In this document: one piece after another, positions 6,118 to 11,345 of the stretch
Layout of the letters: every line of letters begins with the position of its first letter
How positions within the stretch are numbered: the first letter of the stretch is position 1
Assembly (NCBI GenBank): GCA_008017255.1
Contig: SSHD01000130.1
Location: forward strand, 1 to 11,345
Reading direction: 5' to 3'
Origin: Acinetobacter sp.
GTDB taxonomy: Bacteria; Pseudomonadota; Gammaproteobacteria; Pseudomonadales; Moraxellaceae
Length of the DNA stretch: 11,345 nucleotides
Program-made: the position numbers and the translations under genes
The notes under the pieces: generated by a model
What the model was told of the DNA's origin: nothing
The model's input: only the letters and a program-made list of their open reading frames with translations
Databases searched by the model: none

Positions 6118-8952
6118 ATGAGCATCATCATTTCAACTCCTGGACAAATTCAGGTGATTAAGCGCACAGGCGAAATTGCCTCATTTAATGCCGAGAAAAT
6201 TTCGGTTGCAATTGGGAAAGCATTTTTAGCAGTGGAGGGTCAACAGGGGGCTGACTCAAGTCGTATTCACGACCGCATCACACAACTGACCGAAATGGTA
6301 CTCAATACCTTTAACCGTCGCCTACCGTCTGGCGGTACCATTCATATTGAAGAAATTCAAGATCAAGTTGAATTGGCACTAATGCGTACTGGCGAGCAAA
6401 AAGTTGCCCGTGCTTACGTGATTTACCGCGATCAGCGTGCCACAGCACGTGAACAATCGGGTGCCAATCACCATCCCACCCTGCAAATTACCAATGCCAA
6501 AGGTCAACTACAACCACTGGACTTAAGTGCGCTCACGAGCAGCATTGAAACAGCGAGCGCAGGTTTAGAGGGTATTGACGTTCAAGCAATTGTCGATGAA
6601 ACCGTTAAAAACTTATATAACGGCGTAAAAGAAAGTGACATTGCCACCACCATGATGATGGCAACACGAACGCGTATTGAACAAGAACCAAACTATACTT
6701 ACGTGACTGCACGTTTGTTGTGTAATGAATTGGTCGGCACTGGTTTAGAATTTTTAGGTTTAGCAACCGATACCTCAGAGGGTGATGCGCTAGAAACCTT
6801 CTTGAAAAAAGGGATTGAGCTCGAATTGCTTTCAGCAGAGCTACTGAACTTTGACTTGGCAAAATTGGCAGCAGCGATTCGACCAGAACGCTCGAATCAA
6901 TTTACCTACTTAGGCTTACAGACTTTATTTGACCGTTATTTTATTCACTCTAACGGCGTGCGTTTTGAACTACCACAATTGTTCTTTATGCGCGTGGCAA
7001 TGGGTTTAGCAGTACAAGAACAAGACAAAGAAGCACGTGCCATTGAGTTCTATAACTTATTGTCTAGCTTTGACTATATGGCGTCTACACCGACCCTGTT
7101 TAACTCAGGCACATTACGTCCTCAGTTATCGAGCTGTTACTTAACCACCATTAGCGATGACCTATTCAACATTTACGGCGCAATGCGTGATAACGCCATG
7201 CTATCGAAATGGGCGGGCGGTTTAGGTAATGACTGGACCCCTGTGCGTGCCTTAAACTCTTATATCAAAGGTACCAATGGTAAATCACAAGGTGTCGTCC
7301 CATTCCTAAAAGTGGCCAACGATACTGCAGTTGCGGTCAACCAAGGTGGTAAACGTAAAGGTGCCGTCTGTGCGTACTTAGAAACGTGGCACTTAGATAT
7401 TGAAGAATTTTTAGAGTTGCGTAAAAACACCGGTGATGACCGCCGCCGTACTCACGACATGAACACGGCAAACTGGGTGCCAGACTTGTTTATGCAACGT
7501 GTGTTTGAAGATGGCGAATGGACGTTATTTACCCCATCTGAAGTACCCGACTTGCATGATTTAACTGGTGCAGAATTTGCTGAACGCTATGCACACTATG
7601 AAGCGATTGCCAAATCAGACAACCTATTGCACAAGAAAATTCGTGCCAAAGATTTATGGCGCAAAATGCTGTCGATGTTGTTTGAAACAGGTCATCCGTG
7701 GATCACATTTAAAGATGTGTGTAACTTACGCTCACCACAACAACACGTAGGCGTGGTGCATTCATCGAACTTGTGTACCGAAATTACCTTAAATACCAAT
7801 GCCGATGAAATAGCCGTGTGTAACTTAGGTTCAATTAACCTAGTTGAACACGTGAAAGGCGGTGTGTTAGATCGTGAAAAGTTAGCGCGCACCATTAAAA
7901 CCGCTGTGCGTATGCTCGATAACGTGGTCGATATTAACTACTATGCCGTACCGCAAGCCAAAAACTCTAACCTAAAACACCGTCCAGTCGGTATGGGTAT
8001 TATGGGTTTCCAAGATGCACTGTACGAAATGGGCTTGGCTTATGGTTCTGATGCAGCGGTAGACTTTGCCGATGAATCTATGGAAGTGATTAGCTACTAT
8101 GCGATTCAAACTTCGAGCGACCTAGCACTGGAACGTGGTGCTTACGAAACCTTTAAAGGTTCACTATGGGATCAGGGTATTTTACCTATTGATTCTTTAG
8201 ACTTAGTGGCGAAAACCCGTCCAGAACGGATGTTTGAAGTAGACCGTACACAGCGCTTAGACTGGGACAGCCTACGCGCCAAAGTACAAAAAGACGGTAT
8301 GCGTAACTCAAATGTGATGGCGATTGCACCTACAGCAACCATTTCCAACATTTGTGGCGTGTCGCAGTCGATTGAGCCGACGTTCCAAAACTTGTATGTG
8401 AAATCGAACTTGTCTGGTGAATTCACCGTGATTAACCCTTACCTTGTTCGTGCTTTAAAACAGCGTGGGCTTTGGGATACGGTGATGGTCAATGACTTGA
8501 AACACTTTGAAGGTTCGGTGCAAAAAATTGCCCGCATACCAGATGAGTTAAAAGCGATTTTTGCCACTGCGTTTGAAGTGGATACCCGTTGGATTGTAGA
8601 TGCTGCATCACGCCGTCAAAAGTGGATTGATCAAGCGCAATCGTTGAACTTGTATATTGCAGGTGCCAACGGTAAAAAACTCGACATCACCTATAAAATG
8701 GCATGGTTACGTGGCTTAAAAACCACTTATTACCTCCGTGCTTTAGGTGCGACCTCTGCCGAGAAATCGACCATTAACACTGGCGCACTGAATGCGGTAA
8801 AAGCAACCGCAGTTGAAGCTCCAATCGTGGTTGCGCAAGCAGTGGAAGAACTGAGCAGCGCAGTTTCAGTTGAAGAAGATGATTTCGGTACGGCAGCGCC
8901 AGTGCCTATGGCATGTTCAATCGACAATCCTGATTGTGAGGCGTGTCAGTAA
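6118..8952 (+). CDS. nrdA: Class Ia ribonucleoside-diphosphate reductase, alpha (large) subunit NrdA
   Basis: Reduces ribonucleoside diphosphates to deoxyribonucleotides with NrdB. 944 residues, much longer than the E. coli protein because the N-terminus has two ATP-cone regions. The first (about 11-105) opens VIKRTGEIASFNAEKI and ends YVIYRDQR; a second, more divergent one lies at about 122-212. ATP-cones sense ATP/dATP and switch overall activity. The catalytic barrel keeps the redox Cys340 (LSSCYLTT) and Cys568 (IAVCNLGSIN), and the active-site set Asn551, Cys553 and Glu555 in NLCTEI. The radical-transfer pair Tyr871-Tyr872 is in LKTTYYLRALG. An Ala/Val-rich flexible linker (about 888-930) leads to the C-terminal dithiol Cys940/Cys943 in DCEACQ. 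ATG at 6118 is preceded by TGGAG at 6103-6107, 10 bases away. NrdR and DnaA sites lie upstream; nrdB follows after 441 bases. Confidence 0.97.
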   Translation: MSIIISTPGQIQVIKRTGEIASFNAEKISVAIGKAFLAVEGQQGADSSRIHDRITQLTEMVLNTFNRRLPSGGTIHIEEIQDQVELALMRTGEQKVARAYVIYRDQRATAREQSGANHHPTLQITNAKGQLQPLDLSALTSSIETASAGLEGIDVQAIVDETVKNLYNGVKESDIATTMMMATRTRIEQEPNYTYVTARLLCNELVGTGLEFLGLATDTSEGDALETFLKKGIELELLSAELLNFDLAKLAAAIRPERSNQFTYLGLQTLFDRYFIHSNGVRFELPQLFFMRVAMGLAVQEQDKEARAIEFYNLLSSFDYMASTPTLFNSGTLRPQLSSCYLTTISDDLFNIYGAMRDNAMLSKWAGGLGNDWTPVRALNSYIKGTNGKSQGVVPFLKVANDTAVAVNQGGKRKGAVCAYLETWHLDIEEFLELRKNTGDDRRRTHDMNTANWVPDLFMQRVFEDGEWTLFTPSEVPDLHDLTGAEFAERYAHYEAIAKSDNLLHKKIRAKDLWRKMLSMLFETGHPWITFKDVCNLRSPQQHVGVVHSSNLCTEITLNTNADEIAVCNLGSINLVEHVKGGVLDREKLARTIKTAVRMLDNVVDINYYAVPQAKNSNLKHRPVGMGIMGFQDALYEMGLAYGSDAAVDFADESMEVISYYAIQTSSDLALERGAYETFKGSLWDQGILPIDSLDLVAKTRPERMFEVDRTQRLDWDSLRAKVQKDGMRNSNVMAIAPTATISNICGVSQSIEPTFQNLYVKSNLSGEFTVINPYLVRALKQRGLWDTVMVNDLKHFEGSVQKIARIPDELKAIFATAFEVDTRWIVDAASRRQKWIDQAQSLNLYIAGANGKKLDITYKMAWLRGLKTTYYLRALGATSAEKSTINTGALNAVKATAVEAPIVVAQAVEELSSAVSVEEDDFGTAAPVPMACSIDNPDCEACQ

Positions 8953-8954
8953 AT

Positions 8955-9102
8955 AATCCTCCCCGACCCTCCTTTAAAAATGGAGGGAGAAAACCCCTCT
9001 TACAAAATGGGGGACTTCCGAGCAACAAATAAAGTGCTTGGTTCTCCCCTCCTAAAAGGCGGGGAAAAGTCCCTCTTTTTAAAAGAGGGATTTAGGGAGA
9101 TT
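8955..9102. repeat. 148-bp self-complementary repeat, MITE/REP-like, after nrdA
   Basis: It starts 2 bases after the nrdA stop. Left arm 8955-9017 and right arm 9042-9102 are imperfect inverted copies (roughly 70% identical by eye), with ends AATCCTCCC and GGGAGATT. The centre 9018-9041 is a hairpin, CCGAGCA / TGCTTGG with one G-T pair and a 10-base loop. Local hairpins also form: CCCTCC/GGAGGG (8967-8987), CCCCTCC/GGCGGGG with one mismatch (9046-9064), and a perfect 10-bp TCCCTCTTTT/AAAAGAGGGA (9070-9090). Flanking TA dinucleotides at 8954-8955 and 9102-9103 could be a target duplication, as made by IS630/Tc1-type elements. There is no coding capacity. No U-tract follows a stem, so it is probably not a simple terminator. 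I judge it a non-autonomous intergenic repeat; copies elsewhere in the genome would prove it. Confidence 0.7.
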
Positions 9103-9118
9103 AAAAGTTTAAAGCAGC

Positions 9119-9123
9119 AAGGA
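9119..9123 (+). promoter_or_regulatory. Ribosome binding site of the small membrane protein gene
   Basis: AAGGA, 7 bases before the ATG at 9131. Its strength and ideal spacing are the main reason for calling the short gene real, and for choosing this ATG over the in-frame ATG at 9140. Confidence 0.7.
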
Positions 9124-9130
9124 AAACAGC

Positions 9131-9262
9131 ATGATCCATATGAGCCATAACTATATGTTAGGACTTGCGGTACTGATCGTTGCTTTTATATTCTTTTATG
9201 TGCCAATGGTCTATGCCTTTTTAGCCATTCGCAAACAACAGCGTAAGCAAAATAAGTCTTAG
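9131..9262 (+). CDS. Small single-span membrane protein between nrdA and nrdB, 43 residues
   Basis: No family recognised. The frame ATG 9131 to TAG 9262 encodes 43 residues. A short polar start (about 1-8) is followed by one hydrophobic segment at about 9-33, containing GLAVLIVAFIFFYVP and MVYAFLAI. A strongly basic tail RKQQRKQNKS ends the protein. By the positive-inside rule the tail is cytoplasmic and the N-terminus periplasmic. AAGGA sits 7 bases upstream. It has no cysteine and no catalytic motif, so it could be a small regulator, an assembly partner or an unrelated passenger gene. It lies on the same strand as nrdA and nrdB, 178 bases after nrdA and 131 before nrdB, so it may share their transcript. 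Being this short, it would be missed by many gene finders. Coding status is well supported; function is unknown. Confidence 0.75.
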   Translation: MIHMSHNYMLGLAVLIVAFIFFYVPMVYAFLAIRKQQRKQNKS

Positions 9263-9338
9263 GGATGATATTTAGGCGGCAACGACTGGATGACACGCCA
9301 TAAAACTTAATTTTACTTACACATTAAACTGATATTTA

Positions 9339-9362
9339 AGACATCTTGATTGCGAGATGTCT
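9339..9362 (+). promoter_or_regulatory. Hairpin in the nrdB leader
   Basis: Perfect 8-bp arms AGACATCT (9339-9346) and AGATGTCT (9355-9362) enclose an 8-base loop. It ends 31 bases before the nrdB ATG and has no T-run, so it is not a terminator. It could be a protein-binding dyad, or an mRNA stem that stabilises or marks a processed nrdB transcript. The rest of 9263-9393 is AT-rich, holds a 9-bp direct repeat TGATATTTA (9266-9274, 9330-9338), and has no convincing sigma-70 promoter. Confidence 0.4.
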
Positions 9363-9393
9363 GCAACCTAGATACAACGAAGAGAGAACAAAA

Positions 9394-10677
9394 ATGTCGA
9401 TCCTAAGTTGGGATGATTTCGAAGATGATTCGCAAAAACCGTCTACACCTGAACACAAGTCTGCGTCCCTCGATACGGAAAAAACGCCTAATACGCAGAT
9501 GGTATCTGATGCAGAGCCATCATCGTCGGCTATGGCAAATGCACAATCCGCTGGAACCCATTCCGTGCGATCAACAAATCCCTCCGATTCGTTGGCAAGA
9601 GCATCTGCTGCCTTAGAAAACCTAGATGTTGCACCGGGTTTGGAAGAGTTGGAAATGGGCGCGCAACGTGTGCAAGTGGATGACAAAGCCATGATTAACT
9701 GCCGTGCCGACTTAAACCAGTTGGTACCATTTAAATACGAATGGGCTTGGCAGAAATACCTAGATGGTTGTGCTAACCATTGGATGCCGCAAGAAGTCAA
9801 CATGAACCTCGATATTGCGTTGTGGAAGTCTGAAAATGGTTTAACTGAAGATGAACGTACCATTGTGATGCGTTCGCTCGGTTTCTTCTCGACTGCGGAC
9901 TCGTTGGTTGCAAACAACTTGGTATTGGCAATTTACCGTCATATTACCAACCCTGAATGCCGTCAATACATTTTACGCCAAGCCTTTGAAGAAGCGATTC
10001 ACACCCACGCCTATCAATACTGTATTGAATCTTTAGGGATGGATGAAGGCGAAGTGTTTAACATGTACCGTGAAATTCCAAGTGTGGCACGTAAGGCTTC
10101 TTGGGGTTTGCAATACACCCAGTCTTTATGTGACCCGAACTTCCATACTGGCACGCCGGAAAATGATCAGCGTTTATTGCGTAACCTGATTGCGTTCTAT
10201 TGCGTACTGGAAGGTATTTTCTTCTATTGTGGTTTTACTCAAATTTTGAGTATGGGTCGTCGTAACAAAATGAATGGTGTTGCCGAGCAGTTCCAATACA
10301 TTTTGCGTGATGAGTCGATGCACTTGAACTTTGGTATCGACATGATTAACCAAATTAAAATTGAAAACCCAAGCTTGTGGACGGCTGAGTTCCAACAAGA
10401 AGTGATTCAAATGATTTTGGAAGGCACCATGTTAGAGATTGAATACGCACGTGACACGATGCCACGTGGTGTACTCGGTATGAATGCCGCCATGATGGAA
10501 GAATATTTGAAGTTTATTGCTAACCGTCGTTTGGCGCAGCTTGGTTTGCCTGAGCAGTTTGCGGGTGTGAGCAATCCATTCCAGTGGATGTCGGAAATGA
10601 TGGACTTGCGTAAAGAGAAGAATTTCTTTGAAACGCGTGTGACTGATTATCAGACTGGTGGTGCGTTGAGTTGGTAA
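9394..10677 (+). CDS. nrdB: Class Ia ribonucleoside-diphosphate reductase, beta (small) subunit NrdB
   Basis: Provides the di-iron/tyrosyl radical used by NrdA; 427 residues. The metal ligands follow the class Ia pattern: Asp169 ([10 protein letters not shown]), Glu200 and His203 ([10 protein letters not shown]), Glu273 (VLEGIFF), Glu307 and His310 (LRDESMH). The radical residue is Tyr207, at the same distance from His203 as Tyr122 from His118 in E. coli. The tail [16 protein letters not shown] contains Tyr419, a candidate for the C-terminal radical-transfer tyrosine. About 65 Ser/Pro/Asp-rich, probably disordered residues precede the core and begin with [12 protein letters not shown]; Pseudomonas-type NrdB has a similar extension. 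ATG 9394 is chosen because GAGAG lies 8 bases upstream and the LSWDDF start is typical. An in-frame TTG at 9346 would add 16 residues and overlaps the leader hairpin, so it is rejected. Confidence 0.97.
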   Translation: MSILSWDDFEDDSQKPSTPEHKSASLDTEKTPNTQMVSDAEPSSSAMANAQSAGTHSVRSTNPSDSLARASAALENLDVAPGLEELEMGAQRVQVDDKAMINCRADLNQLVPFKYEWAWQKYLDGCANHWMPQEVNMNLDIALWKSENGLTEDERTIVMRSLGFFSTADSLVANNLVLAIYRHITNPECRQYILRQAFEEAIHTHAYQYCIESLGMDEGEVFNMYREIPSVARKASWGLQYTQSLCDPNFHTGTPENDQRLLRNLIAFYCVLEGIFFYCGFTQILSMGRRNKMNGVAEQFQYILRDESMHLNFGIDMINQIKIENPSLWTAEFQQEVIQMILEGTMLEIEYARDTMPRGVLGMNAAMMEEYLKFIANRRLAQLGLPEQFAGVSNPFQWMSEMMDLRKEKNFFETRVTDYQTGGALSW

Positions 10678-10703
10678 AAAATAGCTAAATCGTTTAATAA
10701 CCC

Positions 10704-10739
10704 AACACCTGTCATACAATACTATGACAGGTGTTTTTT
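10704..10739 (+). terminator. Strong rho-independent terminator of nrdB
   Basis: A perfect 13-bp stem, AACACCTGTCATA (10704-10716) with TATGACAGGTGTT (10723-10735), has a 6-base loop CAATAC and runs into six T (10734-10739). It ends the nrd transcript 27-62 bases after the nrdB stop, and separates it from the convergent tetR-type gene. On the minus strand the flank is not T-rich, so it acts mainly on nrdB. Confidence 0.93.
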
Positions 10740-10755
10740 CCATCTTTATCCACTA

Positions 10756-11313
10756 TTAAGCCAATAATTTTTCAATCCGTTGCTTAACGTAGTCAATATA
10801 AAACGCATCTTCTGAAAAACGATACATCAGAATGGCCCCCTCATAATCGGCAATGCTTTGCCGTGCTAAAATATTCGCTTGATCATCGCTATAACGCTCA
10901 ATAAAAAGTTGATACATGGCTTGTTGCCAATCTGCAAAAAAATCTTGAATCAACATTTTTGCATCGGGCAAGCTGTGAATGGCTTCAATCGAAATAATCG
11001 CCATAAGGCAACCCGCCCCGCCAATCGTAAAATACTGCACGGTTTGTTGATGCATGAATTCAAAACGCTGTAAAACATCACGGCTTTTATCCGCAGCCAC
11101 GTCAAACATCTTGGTTTTCAAAAAGCGATGGGTGTCTTTTAAAATATCAAGCAGCAACTGCTCTTTATTGGGGTAATAATAATAAAATGCACCTTTGGTC
11201 AAACCACACGATTCGGCAAGCATTTGCATACTGGTGCCTGCATAACCATGTTGTTTAAATACAACCGCACAATGACTGATGATTTGTGCTCTGCTTAGTT
11301 TATTAGGTCGCAT
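10756..11313 (-). CDS. TetR/AcrR-family transcriptional regulator
   Basis: A 185-residue one-component regulator; target genes unknown. Residues about 5-52 are the TetR DNA-binding domain. The helix-turn-helix at about 26-45 is followed by the family signature GLTKGAFYYYYPNKEQLL (37-54). The remaining helices (about 60-185) form a ligand-binding/dimer domain that differs between subfamilies and gives no clue to the effector; it includes one cysteine at 102 in GGAGCLMAI. The start ATG 11313-11311 gives the standard short N-terminus before the domain. No clear Shine-Dalgarno is seen (at best AAGAAT). The gene is convergent with nrdB and reads in from the right edge. TetR regulators often control a divergent neighbour, which here would lie just outside the window to the right. 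No link to nrd is implied. Confidence 0.93.
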   Translation of the reverse strand: MRPNKLSRAQIISHCAVVFKQHGYAGTSMQMLAESCGLTKGAFYYYYPNKEQLLLDILKDTHRFLKTKMFDVAADKSRDVLQRFEFMHQQTVQYFTIGGAGCLMAIISIEAIHSLPDAKMLIQDFFADWQQAMYQLFIERYSDDQANILARQSIADYEGAILMYRFSEDAFYIDYVKQRIEKLLA

Positions 11314-11318
11314 GGATT

Positions 11319-11324
11319 CTTATA
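11319..11324 (-). promoter_or_regulatory. Candidate -10 very close to the tetR-type start
   Basis: On the minus strand TATAAG (five of six) ends only 5 bases before the ATG at 11313, so transcription would begin at or next to the start codon. The -35 would fall outside the window. With the missing Shine-Dalgarno this hints at a leaderless or nearly leaderless mRNA, but a single hexamer in AT-rich DNA is weak evidence. Confidence 0.25.
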
Positions 11325-11345
11325 CATTCCACTCTATTTTATGCC

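Noticed and set aside
6110..6121. Three-codon ATG-CTG-ACA-TGA overlapping the nrdA start as a possible leader peptide
   Set aside because: The TGGAG site is only 2 bases from this ATG but 10 from the nrdA ATG. A chance ATGA overlap is the simpler reading.
8955..9102. Reading the nrdA-downstream hairpins as a rho-independent terminator
   Set aside because: None of the stems is followed by a U-tract on the plus strand, and the long inverted-repeat architecture fits a repeat element better.
8955..9102. CRISPR-like array
   Set aside because: The repeats are inverted, not direct with regular spacers, and there are no cas genes.
9346..9393. TTG start adding 16 residues to NrdB
   Set aside because: The start would sit inside the leader hairpin with no ribosome binding site, while the ATG at 9394 has one and yields the typical LSWDDF beginning.
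9336..9917. 193-residue open frame antisense to nrdB
   Set aside because: It lies entirely over the nrdB leader and 5' end, has a low-complexity Ser-rich product mirroring nrdB codons, and shows no own ribosome binding site or family resemblance.

Overview
The window looks like a chromosomal segment of an Acinetobacter-type gammaproteobacterium. Supporting signs are moderately AT-rich DNA, a fused NuoCD subunit following NuoA and NuoB, the BfmR/BfmS two-component pair, and a Pseudomonas/Acinetobacter-type class Ia ribonucleotide reductase whose large subunit carries two ATP-cone regions. All identifications are from reading the sequence and from memory of the families; the species is not determined. 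There is no sign of a prophage, CRISPR array, rRNA or tRNA gene. Most of the window is conserved core genome.

Layout. 1-2178, minus strand: the first three genes of the complex I operon (nuoA, nuoB, then nuoCD cut by the left edge). 2179-2715: a divergent intergenic region. 2716-3102, plus: a 128-residue protein of unknown function. 3169-5571, minus: bfmR followed by bfmS, convergent with the unknown gene. 5572-6117: a dense regulatory region between bfmR and nrdA. It holds a palindrome and leader hairpins on the bfmR side, and a DnaA box with a degenerate neighbour plus a pair of NrdR-type boxes on the nrdA side. 6118-10677, plus: nrdA, a 148-bp self-complementary repeat, a 43-residue single-span membrane protein gene, and nrdB, closed by a strong intrinsic terminator at 10704-10739. 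10756-11313, minus: a TetR-family regulator, convergent with nrdB.

How it works together. NuoA, NuoB and NuoCD build the membrane/peripheral-arm junction of NADH:quinone oxidoreductase. BfmS (membrane kinase) and BfmR (OmpR-type regulator) form a complete envelope-stress phosphorelay. NrdA and NrdB make deoxyribonucleotides. The NrdR-type and DnaA-type sites ahead of nrdA suggest control by nucleotide level and by replication initiation.

The least ordinary part is the 441-bp gap between nrdA and nrdB. It contains a long imperfect palindrome with a possible TA target duplication (MITE-like) directly after the nrdA stop. An unannotated-looking small membrane protein gene with a strong ribosome binding site follows, then an 8-bp hairpin just before nrdB. 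A second curiosity is that NrdB carries an LSW motif at both its extreme N-terminus and its extreme C-terminus.
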